The position numbers and the translations under genes were made by a program. A DNA stretch of 64,000 nt from NCBI GenBank assembly GCA_034359265.1, contig CP136890.1, positions 32,840,501 through 32,904,500 on the forward strand, read 5' to 3'. The notes beneath the pieces were generated by a model. The model was not told where the DNA came from, did not search any database, and was given only the letters and a program-made list of their open reading frames with translations. Source of the stretch: Canna indica (lineage: Eukaryota > Streptophyta > Magnoliopsida > Zingiberales > Cannaceae). Positions 21,955 through 35,040 of the stretch are shown in pieces (position 1 is the first letter of the stretch; the number at the start of each line of letters is the position of its first letter).

Positions 21955-24189
21955 TTTTTTCAAGATATCGCTCAAATTATCAAAATTATTTTTAGAAATG
22001 ATTTTACTCAAAGAATAGAGAGAATGATATTAGAAATGAAATCAAAATAGCATGCACAAAGTTTCATTTGAAGTTTTTGACGAAAATCAAATTATCGGAA
22101 AGATTGATATTTCAAAAAGGATGATACTTTGCATTTTTAAAATCCAACTTCAAAATTCCATTATAAATCAGATTCTTGATGAGACTTTTAAAAAATTTTA
22201 CTTACGAAACTAGATTTTTCAGTGAAGGTGGAGTTTCAAGAATCAGTTAAAAATGATTTTTCTATATTTCTCTAGAAATAACTGAAAATGATACCAATTG
22301 TTGTAGAAATGAAAATTCCATAATTTTTAGTTATTTTCAAAGAGTGCTCAATATTCATTCAAACTTTTATGACACTATAAAATGGTCATGTAAAGAGTGT
22401 ATGTCAAGTTTAAAATAAAAATTATATCCTTAAGTCAAGATATCAACCTAGCATGGTTTCATTCAAAACTAAGCTAGTTATCATGAAACTTGCTAAGTGT
22501 CAATTTTATCATTTACTCATGATTTTTCAAAAGTAAACTCATGGACACCTAACATGAGTAAATCTAAACATGTTACTCAAATATGAATGGAAAATGAGAC
22601 ATCTAAGTCAATTTGTTGACTTGGGTCAACTTCGGTTTAGGGTTAGTCATTTTTAAGTAGCCTCTTTGTCATTTTGAGTTAGTTCAAAACAGGTTATTAT
22701 GAAGTGGTCTCTTTGTCATTTTATTCATATCCATATGATTTTTTCATTCTAAGTACATGGAAACATGTCATACTTATTCCTAAACATGTTTATGAAGTTT
22801 GGACTTAAAATGAAGTGTCCAAGTCGATTTGTTGACTTGGGTCAAACTTTTCAAGCTTAAGTCCTCTAATGTGATCTAGTTATCACATTTTTTATCTACA
22901 CATGAATTTTCAAGTTAAAATATATATAATCATATCATGTGTGTATCTAAACATGTTCATTAAGTGTTTACTCAAAATGAGGTCTCTAATAAGAAATTTC
23001 AAACTAGAGGAAATTTCATTCAATCAAGATATCATGAAATTTCATAGTTATCAAAATTTTACCTACTCATGAAATTTCAAGTATTTATCATGCAAAAATA
23101 ATCATGAGTATAGAGATATCATTATAGCACAAGTTTTCAAGTATTATACTAAGATTTTTGCAAAACTAAATCCATACCTTATTCCTGAAAATTTTCCCAA
23201 ACTTTTCATTTCCATTTTCATTTTCTTTTAGATAAAATATCCTTCCATTAACATTCTCAACTTGCAAGTAGACTTCATTAGTAATATAATGAAATGATAT
23301 GCCAACTAGCAAGCTAACTTACTAAATAGCAAAGGTTTAATACAAACTTTCATTTAAAAACCTTAACCTATGCTAGATAGTTGAGATTCATTTTAAATGA
23401 GTTATCTTGATATCAACATGAATCAAAGAGATCTTAAGATGTGAAACATTTGAGGAATAAGATCTCTAATCGTATTAAACTAGTTTGGACTTACAAGAAG
23501 GTCTCTAATAATAGATATTTATCTAGAACAAGTTTCATTCAATGAAATTTATCCAAGTACTAAAGTTCTACCTACTCATGAGAAATCAAGGGTTTTAACA
23601 TGCAATTCTAATCATGAGTATAGAGACATAATTTAAGCTTAAACATTGAGGTATAACATGCAAGCTTATTCATGATGATTTAGCCAAACTAATCGTTTTC
23701 ATTTTAATTAGCCTTCCTAAAATACTTATAACTTGCAAGTATACTTCATAAATAGAAAATGAAACCAAATCTACATGCAAGCTATCAAACAAAATAGCGA
23801 AGTGAAAAACCAAGTATCATTTTCCAAATTCAACTTCACTAAATAGCATGGATTCATTTTCATATAAATCATTCATGATAACAAAATGAATCAAGAGATC
23901 TCAAAATATGATATTTTGAAAAATAAGATCTCCAACCCCTCCTATTGGTTGAAAACCGAAAGACCATAATGTGCCTACGATTTAGAACCGCAAGGTCGCA
24001 TGAGCTCATTACAGGCTATATAGGTCTCCGAAGAGACCGGGAAATCAAAAACAAAAAATCATTTGATAAAACCATATCAAGAGCGGTAAGAATAAACTCG
24101 AATAAAACATGTATCATACACTCTAATTTGAATGAAGCAGAGCAAAGAACGGAGATGATACCAAATTAACTAGATGCCGATTTTTCATA
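21955..24189 (-). other. Noncoding spacer of element B, gag-proximal part
   Basis: AT-rich DNA built from diverged copies of a roughly 60-100 bp repeat (e.g. 22570-22640, 22790-22850, 22960-23000, 23480-23520) with 'atgagtaaatctaaacatg' and 'tttgttgacttgggtcaa' segments. No pol motif on either strand. In an autonomous Sirevirus this place would hold protease, integrase and RT. Confidence 0.55.
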
Positions 24190-25681
24190 CCGAAGGCATC
24201 CATACGATGCGAAGTTGCAACTTGGATTTGATGAAGCTTTAAGTCTTCATGCAACTCCCACCAACCATCATCAACTCATCCTTGTGTGGTTGCTCTCCCT
24301 ACAAGAGAAGATGAGATCTTTGGTACCCAAATGGCTTTGGGTCCTTGGGGGTGAGTTGGCCTAGGAATCCAAAGTATCTTAGCAGCACTTGGATTTTTTT
24401 TAAATGCACAATCATGAATTGCATGACCATATATACCACAACAAAAGCAATTTCCATGAAATTTTTTCTTTTGGACATGAGATTTAAAGGAAGAATGCTT
24501 GACATGAGAATGATGATGAACCTTAGCATTCTTTGCATAAGCATTTTTATTTTTAGAGTTCTTAAAGGAAGATACATTTGATAAATCATTGATTTTCCTA
24601 TTTAAGAATACAACCTCATTTTTTAAACCACTCATAGATTTGTGAATAACATGCAATTGAGATTTCAACATGTTATTTTTAATTTTTAATTTTTCAGTCT
24701 CAATTTTGAAATCATTTTTCAAGTCATTATTTCTAAACTTCAATCTAGCTTTCAAATCCTCATTTTCATTTTTGAAGTCTTTTACCTTACTTTTTAAATT
24801 CTCAATTTCAAGCTTAAAATCATCATGGCATGTAACAAGTGCATGTACTTGTATTCAATTTTTCATTTTTTTGTTCATGCACATGAGAACTAAGCCTTAA
24901 TTTTTCTTTCTTTAGTTTTCTATTTTCCTTGTTCTTTTTCACAAGCAAGGCATACAATTTCTTAGATTCTTCAAGTAGCTCATCATAAGTCATATCTAAA
25001 GAATTTGAGCTACTATCATTATTATCACTATCAAGATTTCTATTATGACTAGAAGTAGAAGATTTTACCTCATTCCGAAGACCCATAAGATAAAAGTTCG
25101 ATGTAGCTTCATCGTCATGACAAGAGGATGCTTCTTGTGATTTGGAGGTGGATGTTGAAGCACTTGTCCGCTTCTTGGCATTCTTCTTTGATGAATGACA
25201 ATTCCTTTTAATGTGCCCCTTTCCTTACACAAGTAGCATCACTTTTCTTTTTCGGCTTTTTGATTTGCTTCTTTGACTAGAAGCACTAAAATCATCAAAA
25301 CCGAGGTTAGTACTAGGGGATGACCATTGTCATCACCACCCTCAACGAAAGTATTAAGCTATTTGATTTTAGCATAATCATATAACATATTAATGTTGCC
25401 CAAATATCAAAAGCCGAAGTGCAATGCATGACTTTTTCAAGGATGCTATCAGGTAAGGTATAAAAAATGCTATACATAGCATCTCCATTAAATTGAAATA
25501 TTTTCTTATCGTGTTCACTCCAATCATACATGCCAACCTTAGATTCAATGTATTCTAGTTTAATCATGTTATAAACATCAAGACCTCTAGTCTTTAAGTA
25601 AGTGTACATTCTAGACTTCCAAAGACCAAAGTTCGATTCATCGAACCTAGGAGGTGAAGACGCTACCGACTCTAGTACCAT
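24190..25681 (-). pseudogene. Sirevirus-like Gag of element B, frameshifted
   Basis: ATG 25681 opens MVLESVASSPPRFDESNFGL, then WKSRMYTYLKTRGLDVYNMI and VMHCTSAFDIWATL, a plant copia Gag (UBN2/DUF4219 type). A frame change occurs near 25370, where a deletion joins 'FDIW' to a Ser/Asp-rich segment. Next come a degenerate zinc knuckle (KGHIKRNC, about 25200), an Asn/Ser-rich linker, a Lys/Glu coiled coil (24900-24600) and a second knuckle CFCCGIYGHAIHDC (about 24450-24410). It ends with SSLVGRATTQG near 24276. Element F has the same two-knuckle, coiled-coil layout. Gag would form the particle; no enzyme domain follows. Confidence 0.8.
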
Positions 25682-25732
25682 TTTAGGTTCGAGACAAATT
25701 GTAGAAGGGATGGTGAAATCACAATCTACGAC

Positions 25733-25746
25733 CCGCTCTGATACCA
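25733..25746 (-). other. Primer binding site of element B
   Basis: The minus strand reads TTGGTATCAGAGCGG, tRNA-Met type, 5 bp from the LTR end. Confidence 0.85.
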
Positions 25747-25751
25747 ATTAT

Positions 25752-27197
25752 TGTACAAATGACAACACTAGAGGGGGGTGAATAGTATGTTAACTAAATT
25801 AATTAGCCTAAATTAATTTTAATCGTTTCTCAAATCGTTTAGGCAAATTGCAATTTTACGATTGGATGCGGAAACAAGATATACAATTAAGCACAAATAG
25901 AATATCAATGCAAACATACAAATTTATAGTGGTTCGGCCCCAATGCTTACTCCACTACCTAAGCACCCCGCTTAGGATTTTCAAACTAGGTTTACTATAT
26001 TAATTCTTGTTTCCCTTATAATGAGGACTTTGACTCAAAGAGTCACACTCTCGACCTAAGGCACTACCACACCCGGAAGTCTCCGCCTTTTTACCGAGAG
26101 CACTCTTCCACCTCAACCTTCACAGCAAATCCAAGAAGGTTTACACAAGTGGCTTTACACCTTCACAGCAAGGTAACCACTTCCACACAAGACCTAACAA
26201 CCTAGGTCTTACTCAAACTCAAATCCAAGAAAATAGGTTCAAATAATAGTTAAAATTACAATGAAAAGTGCTTAGAAATAAAACCAAGAGTCAACGCTCT
26301 TTTCCAAGCCTTCAACGACTTCAACTCGCCAAGAAGTAAAGCTCGAATCAAATTCTGAGTTGAGACAGAGTGTGCGCTTGAAGCGGATTTTGACGGAAGA
26401 TTAAGGCATGCTGCAATCAATCGTTAGAAGGCTCAAAACTCACTTTAGAATGCTCAATAAGATCTATAAGAGTTAAGGAGGAAAATTTAAAGAGGTTAGA
26501 TGAATGGTATTTATAGCCTCTCAAAGAAACGGTAGCTCAACGGGTAGAAAAACTATCTGTTACAACCGCTAGGTCGATTGGCCGGTCGACCGACCGACCA
26601 ACCGATCGACCGCAGGCTTACTGTGCTTAAATCGCACTATCCGATGGACCGATGAGTCAACCGAATGAGTCATGAGCCTCGCGATCCGCAGTCCGGTCGA
26701 CCGACCGATCGACCGACGCAGTGAAGCCAAGAACGCGATCTTTGATCTGCAATCCGGTCGACTGATTGATTGACCGACGCGCCTTCTGCCAAATTTTTAC
26801 CTTCGGTCGGCCGACGTAGCCTTTATGCGATTTCTTCCCTATCTTCGGTCAATCGACGGATTGATCGAATGGCTACTGCCATTTTTTCACAACATTCGGT
26901 CGACCGACAAGGCTACTACTAATACTCGAACTATAATCGATCGACCGCTCGATCAACCGAACATAGGCTGAACTTGATTTTTTCAGCCTTCTTCTTCCGC
27001 GCTTCATTTCCGGGTTCCGGCTTTCAACGAGCATCAACTTGGAGAGCTTTCCATGTGATCTTTGGACTCATCCAATATGTCTTTTGTGCACACATTGACT
27101 TTCGAGATATTCCACGATGAACCCGAGCGCGACGATTAATGTCCTTCCGATTTTTTGATTTTTTCCGATATTTTTGATCAAGGACATCGAACGCTAA
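25752..27197 (-). repeat. 5' LTR of element B, major part
   Basis: It runs from the LTR 3' end (25752, tgtacaaatgacaac on the plus strand) to the CACTA insertion at 27197/27198. The remaining 100 bp continue at 42279-42378. It includes the cgaccgatcgacc cluster (about 26570-26960) and the 'ggttcggccccaatg' block (25931). Confidence 0.9.
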
Positions 27198-27418
27198 CAC
27201 TACAAGAAATTTGACTTTTAGTGATGAGATTTGGTGGGGGTCGCGCATCGACCGTCACTAAATTCACCTATTTATGGGGGTCGTTAGTCGACCCTCATGA
27301 AAACCCGTCAGTAAAAGAACACTTTTGTGAGGGTCGGGTATGACCCTCACTAAAAAGTATATATTTTGTGAGGATATTGTGACCCTCACGAAATCCTGCA
27401 TTTAGTGAGGGTCTAATA
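27198..27418. repeat. CACTA left TIR and subterminal repeats
   Basis: The TIR is followed by repeated GTGAGGGTC and its complement (27300-27412), about every 30-40 bp. Such motifs bind the TnpA-like protein in characterised CACTA elements; binding here is inference. Confidence 0.85.
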
Positions 27419-28588
27419 TAGCGGCGGATCCAATGCAGGCCCAGTGGGGCCGTGGTCCCCACTTAGATAATTATTTTTTTAGAAAAAGTTTGAATGGCCC
27501 CCACTCAAGCACAACTAATAACATGGCTAGTGACCGCTCATTGTTACTTGACGCACAGGCGCGTAGCGGTATGACTCAAAATCTAATTTTTTTTTTGAAT
27601 TTAATATTTACCTTCTAATTAATTACTATTTAATACCGCTGACTAAAAGTTTACTCATCCTGCCTTCTCTCTACCGCTCGTTACTCCTCTCTCTCTCTCT
27701 CATCTTCTACATCTCCCGATCGTTGCCGCCGCTAGCTGCCGCTGCCGCTGCCGCCGCTCGCCGCTCGCTGCCGCCGCTCGCTGCCGCTGCCGCCGCTCGC
27801 TGCCGCTGCCGCCGCTCGCTGCCGCTGCCGCCGCCGCTCGCTGCTGCCGCTCGCTGCTCGCCGCCGCCGCTCGCTGCCGCCTGCTCGCTGCTCGCTACCG
27901 CCGCTCACTACCCGCCGGCTCGCTGCTCGTTGCATGCTATCGCCGCTCGCCGCCGCCACTCAACACTTGCTGGATCGCCGCACGCCGCTCGCCGCCGCCA
28001 CTCAACACTCGTTGTCATCGCACGTCGCACGCCGCTCGCCGCCACCACTCAACGCTCGTTGCCGTCGCACGCCGCTCGCCGCCACCACTCAACGCTCGTT
28101 ACCGCTCGCTGCAATTGTCGCACGCCGCTCGCCGCCACCACTCAACGCTCGTTGCCGCTCGCTGCAATTGTCGCTCGTCGGATCTCCTTTAATCTTCGTC
28201 GAACTACCGACATCGTACGGTATTTTTAGTTTATTGATTTTTTTTACTTTATTCGAGTGTTAAGACCGATATTTTTATTACAACGTTATTAATTTTTATT
28301 TCAGCATTATTAATTTTTGTATTTAAAGCATTATTAATTATTTTAATATTTAATTTTTGTTTACTTGCTAATTAAATTGATGGATAAAATTATGAAATAA
28401 TTTATGAAAAGTTTTTTTTTAAAAAAAAATCAATAGATAATAATTCTAGTTTCGAAAATGAAACACAATCTCCATATAAAAAAAAATATTTAGATTCCCA
28501 CCAATTCCGCTAAACGAATGAAAATATTTGAGTATAATATTATTTATTATTTTGCCCCCACTAATAAAATTTTCTGGATCCTCCACTA
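27419..28588. mobile_element. hAT-like non-autonomous element, 1170 bp
   Basis: The ends are TAGCGGCGGATCCA (27419) and the reverse complement of TAGTGGAGGATCCA (28588), 12 of 14 matching. The 8-bp TSD GTCTAATA (27411-27418 and 28589-28596) restores CACTA subterminal sequence. TIR and TSD length fit hAT (Tip100-like). No transposase. Confidence 0.85.
27720..28165. repeat. GC-rich 'gccgccgctcgct' array inside the hAT-like insert
   Basis: A sharp GC island of CTGCCGCTGCCGCCGCTCG units grading into 'cgccaccactcaacgctcgtt' units. The long open frames across it (Ala/Arg/Ser-rich) are composition artefacts. Confidence 0.85.
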
Positions 28589-28596
28589 GTCTAATA

Positions 28597-28733
28597 TGAC
28601 CCTCACTAAAAAGTATATTTTGTGAGGACAACATGGTGACCCTCACCAATTCCTATCGCTCACTTCAAAATATAAAAATAAATAATAATTAATTTAAAAA
28701 TAAAAATAAATTTAGATAATTAATGTAAGACTC
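28597..28733. repeat. CACTA subterminal DNA between nested inserts
   Basis: It continues GACCCTCAC motifs, then AT-rich DNA up to the gypsy LTR. A similar stretch appears at 35068-35140, so this junction may involve a duplication. Confidence 0.6.
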
Positions 28734-31270
28734 GTGAAAATTTCATAATATAAAAATTTGTTCTTGGTGCAGCGCGCCGGACCCGGGGATAGTCGAGTCG
28801 AGCCTCAAGATCGCCTTGAGTGAAAAGGTATGACTCGACTAATGATGCATGGAATTTTATTGGGTGATTGACTTTCCTTTTATGCAATCATACCTTAAAT
28901 CAAGTTTAAATTGACTCATGTTGTGGGTTGAGTCGGAACCCAAGTTGAGTTCGGGTTTAGTCGAGTCTTCAGTATGAGTCAAGTGAGTCAAGAGCCTATA
29001 TGGAAGGTTAGATGAGAGATTAAAACCCCTCATCCTTGTGCCGTGCGACTCATCCTTTGAGTTGCACAAGGCAGCCTAGGGAGAGAGGGGGAAGAGCAAG
29101 GAGAAGGGGGACTTGGATCGATCTGGGATTTCGCGCCGTCGTCGGAAGATTCAAAGTCATCGTCATCCGATCTTTCATTCTCTGCAATCAAGGTGAGTGG
29201 TTAGAATTTGAAAGATTGGGGGAGGCAGGTAGCCGAACCCTTAGATGTGTTAGGGTGTGTTTCTCGCGATCTTTCCGACGGATCTTGGTTTCATTGTTGT
29301 GTATTCACTATTTTGTATGAAATCTTGTCGGATCGTCTTGCTTCCTCATCAATTTCTCATATCTAGGGCTGCCGAATCATGGGGAAAGGTCATGCCAAAA
29401 TTTTCCCCAATCCCCTTGACGGAAGTAGAGCCCTTAGATGATCATAAGTCTCCCACTGAAGCACTCTCCGTCGTTGATTTCACATATGAAACAGTTTGAT
29501 TTCCCTAGAATGCCTAGGTGTGGCCGAATGAACCCCACATCTCATGAAGAGGGTTTGGCCAAGGGTAAGGAAAATGGGTAAATTAGTCCACATGACATTA
29601 TGATATATCGGAGATGAAGAGTTAGGAGTGTAGTTAAAGTCTTCCTTCCCTTTCCTACTCTGAGGGCCATGGCCGAGCAAGGTTTCCCTTGCTCAAGGCT
29701 CGGCCAAGCCTAGGGAGGGGGAAAGAGGGTGACTTTAGATGGAATCTTCCATGGTTATAAAGTTCGAGTTATAGAGACATCATGATACTTAGAAAGAATA
29801 CTAACCATAATAAGTAAATTGATTGATTTAGGAGATTGTAGGAATGCTAGCTTAACGACCATCTTTAGCCCATTCAATCTTTAAATTTCGAAATCATGTG
29901 TTAGTTTACCATGTTTAGTATTTCATGCATTATTGAATTCCTTGCTACCTTGCCATGCTAGATAAATTATTTCTTATTGAGCTTAATTTTAAAGGTAGTG
30001 TATAATTGTTATGTATGAATATCATAGCTATATATGGTATATGTTGTAAAGAATGCTTATTTCTCTTTAAATTGCATGCTGTCCAAAAATATTTATGCGC
30101 TGAATTCCAAGGTCAGTACAAGGAATTTCTCACCCAAGGTAGTGTAGAAAGTTAGATAACATGTAGGACGTCGCGAGATGCTCAGCGTATATATATAGAA
30201 ACTTAGCTAGGAGATGTTACCACTTCTAGGACTTCTAGTAAACATTTTGGAAACTTAGAACTCTTAGGTGTACATATTTTGAAAGGGCAGGATTAATTGT
30301 TGACCTAGTAGCCCAGATTTGGGCCAGATACGGGCAATGGCCCGAAGTGTATATAAGGAAACTTTAGGACATTGATTGTGTGATGTGCTTGAGATGGTCT
30401 GCCGAGGAGCGTGGAGGTCGAGAATGACCAATGCTCAGCTCGGCCAGTGTTGTGTCTTGAGGTGCGCCAGCGGGCCCGCTAGGTGCCAGACCCCAGTAGG
30501 GTGGGACTAGCTATCCTTACCCGAGACGGTGATCGGAGACTAGTGGACCATCCTAGTCGATGGCTTGGGATTGTTTGTTTACATCTTGATATGATGTGAT
30601 CGACGGCCAGTATGATTCTACCTTGTATGGTAGGGCCGGTTGTAGCTGGGATTTTTATTCCATATGTAGGCCCAAGGGCCGAATGCCGGAGGCTTGATAG
30701 GCTGAGATGGCAGGTTTTCACATATTCAGTTTACATAGAATGATCCATGGGGTCAGTAGTCACATTAGAAGTAGCTTACTTCCCTGTATATTTAGTTTGT
30801 TGCCTTATATGATATGCATGAATAACTAAGGATTATGTGGAGGTTCGCTAGAAGCACTCACTGAGTCCCAAGTCGACTCACAGTTTGTTTCCTTGTTTTT
30901 GCAGAGCATGAGCAGGATTGTGACCTGCCGACATGGTGCAGTGGGTGGTGGGAGGTGGTACCATATCTCGTAGCGGCATCCATGAGTCATAGTCCAGTGT
31001 TAAGTAGTTATTTTCTTTTCTGCACTGACAGTTGTATTTATAAAAAGTTTGTAAAACTTTGATACTTGAGATGTTCAGTTGTTCTGATATTGGTTTTCTT
31101 CTTTGGTTTGAAAACTTAAAATTGTGAACTTTGAAAACTTTTAAATAAAGGTTGTGATGAGATTTCTTTTTGTCGACATGTTTTGGTTTCTTTATGTCAG
31201 TATAGACAGTAGGCTACAGGGTAGGATGCAGGCTCTGGCCGGTCACACTACCCTCAGTTGGGGTGTGACA
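28734..31270 (+). repeat. 5' LTR of the Tekay-like gypsy
   Basis: About 2.5 kb, TGTAAGACTCGTGAAAATTT... to ...GGGGTGTGACA, immediately followed by the PBS. Open frames within it have no recognised domain. Confidence 0.8.
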
Positions 31271-31274
31271 AAGT

Positions 31275-31286
31275 TGGTGTCAGAGC
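31275..31286 (+). other. Primer binding site, Tekay-like gypsy
   Basis: TGGTGTCAGAGC, the tRNA-Met-type variant seen in this group, 4 bp after the LTR. Confidence 0.8.
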
Positions 31287-32305
31287 ACTAGGTTAGGTAT
31301 TGTCTATGACTCAGTGTTGGGTACCGTATGAGACATATGCTAGCGTGTCGATATACGGTATAGTTATGCTACGAGATCAGGTGACCACTCCTACACTTAG
31401 CACACCATGCGGTTAGTAAATTTTAAAAGCTTATGTTAACAATTTATTATGTGACATGAAACTTTTTTCTTTTCTGTGATAGTGACATGAAATTTTAAAG
31501 GCTCCCAATGCTGCACTGAGCGACAGTGGCAGTAAATTGGGTGATGAAACATAGAGCCAAGAGGTTAGATCCAAGAGAGGGTCGAGTTGAGGCACGTAGA
31601 CGCGTACCCTGATTGTTAGTAGAAAATATTCTTTATGTACTTGTGATTACTATGCATGGATATTGATTGTGTTTGTGCTTGTGGATGTGCGATAGCCGAG
31701 CTGAGAAGCATACCGACTTGGCAAGTTGGTCCCAACTCGGCGAGTGGATTTTGGGTCTTGATACTGCGTGAGTGAGCCACGCTGACGTTAGACCCTAGAG
31801 GAGCCACACTAACTTTAGGCCCGAGTGGATTTGGTTGGGTGTGCCATACCCAACTAGAGAGGGCCCGGGTAGAAGGCTCACTAGATAGATTCTAGTGACC
31901 GACTTGTATGATTGCTAGGTTTGAGCCGGTTTGGGTCATATAAATGTATTGTTTTCTGTGGGGCCGACATGGGCTGAGTGATTTTGGCATTCATGAGCTT
32001 GTCATGCATTAATGAGTGTTCGCGATAAGCAGACACGGGACTTTGAGATGCTGTGCAAGTCCGGTGGCATGTTAGTGTCAGAGTATGAGATGGAAGTTCA
32101 CCGGCATTCCAAATATCATCAGACCTCAGTGGCATCTGAGATTGCCAGGGTCAAGAGGTTTGTTTGGGGATTTAGGCCTTAGATAGGCAGGCTCATCCAC
32201 TACACCGAGGATTCCACTCATGCATGGGTGGTGGATGAGGCCCTTCGGAAGGAAGCCTTGGTGCCGTGTGGGAGCAATAACGGGCCGGCTAAGAAGAAAT
32301 TTTGA
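31287..32305 (+). other. Degenerate leader/gag zone of the gypsy
   Basis: No capsid motif or CCHC knuckle was found. The gag gene appears deleted or too decayed to see. Confidence 0.5.
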
Positions 32306-35030
32306 TTGCAAGGATCTGGGGGTCGACCATGGCATTCAAAGGGGGCCGCAAGCGAACCATTCAGAGAGACATGTGCCAGGGTGTTTGCTATGATCTGTGA
32401 TGGGAAAGAGGCGTCTAAGGCAGTGGTAACATGTACTATTCTAGTATGTTCATCTGCTGCTTATGTTCTATTTGATCTGGGTGCCACGCACTCGTTTGTG
32501 TCTGCCATATTTGCTGCGAAATTGCCAATGGCACCCTCCATGCTCGATGGTCCATTGATAGTATCAATGCCTACGAGCGATGCAATCTTAGCAAATTCAA
32601 TATACCAAGACTGTGAGGTGGTTTTCTACGACCATGTGTTGAGTGCGGATTTGACACTCCTACCCACTCTTGAGCTTGATGTCATCCTTGGCATGGATTG
32701 ATTGGCAGAGCACTTTACGATGTTGGATTGCAGAGCTAAAATAGTGATGTTTAATAAGCTTGGGCTGTCGCAGTTCACCTTCCAAGGGGAGGGAGGTAGC
32801 AAGCCGATAGGAGTCATCTCAGCCCTAAGGGCTCATAAGTTGCTTCGGGGTGGCTGCCAATCCTTCCTAGCCTTTGTATTTGTGGCCGAGGAAGAAAGGG
32901 GTGAAGCAAGGAATGTCAGTGGAACCCCAGTGGTCTGTGAATTCACTAATGTGTTTCCTGAGGAATTGTTGGGATTGCCGCCCAGAAGGGAGGTTGATTT
33001 TTGCATTGACCTGCAGCTCGGGGTGAAACCAATTTCCATTCCACTTTATAGGAAGGCACCGGCCGAACTTAGGGAGTTAAAGGTGCAATTGTAGGAAATG
33101 CTAGACCTGGGGTTCATCCGGCCGAGCGTGTCACCCTGGGGTGCCCCGATTCTCTTCGTGAAGAAGAAGGATGGATCGATGCGCATGTGCATCGACTATA
33201 GGCAGTTGAACAAAGTGACCGTCAAGAATCACTACCCACTACTGAGGATAGACGATATGTTTGACCAGCTGTAGGGGGCACAATGGTTTTCAAAGATAGA
33301 TCTAAGGTCCAGGTACGATCAGTTGAGAATCCGGGATTGCGATGTGCCTAAGATGGCCTTTAGGACTCGCTACGGTCACTATGAGTTCCTAGTGATGTCC
33401 TTTGGCCTAACCAATGCACCTGCTGCCTTCATGAACCTAATGAATAGGGTATTTAAGGAGTACCTGGACAGCTTTGTGATCGTCTTCATTGACGACATTC
33501 TGGTTTACTCCAAGAGTGGGCAAGAGCATTCTAAGCATCTGAGAATGGTCCTGGAAACCCTCCGAGAGCACCGCTTGTTTGCAAAATTTTCCAAGTGTAA
33601 ATTTTGGTTGGGAAGTGTAGGGTTCTTGGGCCATGTAGTGTCCAAGGAAGGGTTAAGGGTAGATCCTGCCAAGATAGAAGTGGTGCAGAACTGGAAACGG
33701 CCGGCTAGCGTGGCTGAGATCCACAGTTTTCTTGGTTTGGCTAGGTATTATCGGAAGTTTGTGGAAAACTTCTCCAGAATTGCAGCCCCTTTGACTCTGT
33801 TGACACAGAAAAAGGTCAGGTTCATTTGGGATGACAAATGCGAGGCGAGCTTTCTGAAGCTCAAGGCATGTTTGACATCTGCACCCGTGTTGGTTGTACC
33901 TTTCGGCTCAGGAGGGTTTGTAGTCTTGTGTGATGCCTCTTGGGTTGGCCTAGGCTGCGTCCTGATGCAGTTTGGCAGAGCCACAGCTTATGCGTCCCGC
34001 TAGCTAAAAGTTCATGAGAAGAACTATCTGACGCATGACCTAGAGCTAGCGGCAGTGGTCTTTGCACTGAAGCTCTAGCGGCACTACCTGTATGGGGAGA
34101 CTTACGAGATCTACACGGATCACAAGATCCTCCAGTACTTGCTTTCTCAAAAGGAGTCAAACCTCAGGCAGAGAAGGTGGCTAAAGCTCTTAAAGGATTA
34201 TGATTTCACCCTTATGTATCATCCGGGGAAAGCAAATGTGGTAGTAGATGCTCTGAGTAGAAAGTCCATGGGCAGTTTTGCTCATTTGGAAGTTAAGTGG
34301 AGGCCTCTATCTCGAGTGTTGGCATTGTGCCTGGATGAGGGTACAACCTTATCAGTGTCAGCTTAAGGTGCCCTGGTGGCACACCTGCGGGTACAGTCCA
34401 CACTGGTGGACATGCTGCGTGCCGTGCAGGGGGAGGATGTCTTTTGTGCACTGACCAAGGATCTGGAGCAAAGAGGCGATGCAGAGAACGAGTTCAGGCT
34501 GGACTCAGAGGGTGTATTGAGGTTCAAAGACCGGATCGTACTACCAGATATGACTGAGGTGCACAGGCAAGTCCTGAAACTAGGTCATCGTTCCACTTAT
34601 ACGATGCATCCGGGGGCCACCAAGATGTACCAGGATTTAAGGCAGCATTACTGGTGGAAGGGTATGAAAAGAGAGGTAGCAGAGTTTGTCTCCAAATGTC
34701 TGGTCTGCCAGCAGGTGAAGGCCGAGCATCTCAAGCCTGCGGACTACTGCAAAACCTCGAGGTGCCCGAGTGGAAGTGGGAGAAAATCACCATGGATCTA
34801 GTGATTGGGTTGCCTAAGTCAAAAGGCGGTGTTGATTCCATTTGGGTGGTAGTGGACCGGGTAACAAGGACCGCACACTTCATACCAGTGAAGACTACCT
34901 TCTCTGCGGAGCAGTACGCCCAATTATTCTTGGATAGGATTGTGGCATACCATGGTACCCCGGTTATGATTATATTCGACCGCTGTACCCAATTTATAGT
35001 CCGATTTTGGTAGTCCTTCCAGGAAGCCTT
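32306..35030 (+). pseudogene. gypsy pol (PR-RT-RH-IN), decayed
   Basis: The protease-like segment VLFDLGATHSFVSAIFA (about 32467) has DLG where DSG is expected, and ends LDVILGMD before a stop at 32699. RT begins about 32995 (REVDFCIDLQLG) and includes [20 protein letters not shown] (33155), [20 protein letters not shown] (33372) and [10 protein letters not shown] (33488). RNase H includes [13 protein letters not shown] (33928). The integrase finger HRSTYTMHPGATKMYQ.. CLVCQQVKAEH spans 34585-34730, and the core starts WEKITMDLVIGLPKSKGGVD (34776), reaching IIFDRCTQF (34970), where DRGTQF is usual. In-frame stops occur (e.g. 33092, 33272, 34001, 34075, 34363) and one frame change near 34760. 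Confidence 0.88.
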
Positions 35031-35040
35031 GGGTACCTAG

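Larger units (their letters stand above)
28734..35040 (+). mobile_element. Ty3/gypsy chromovirus, Tekay/Del-like, 3' truncated
   Basis: LTR 28734-31270, PBS at 31275, a degenerate gag zone, then protease, RT, RNase H and the integrase zinc finger and half of its core, ending near 35030 where CACTA sequence resumes. No 3' LTR. The order RT-RH-IN marks Ty3/gypsy. The HPGATKMYQDLRQHYWW motif fits the Tekay/Del branch. Confidence 0.85.

Noticed and set aside
24345..24900. Plus-strand Phe/Leu-rich frames
   Set aside because: Reverse-strand shadows of the element B Gag coiled coil.
27723..28263. Long Ala/Arg/Ser-rich open frames
   Set aside because: They lie in the GC microsatellite of a hAT-like insert and are open on both strands because of base composition.
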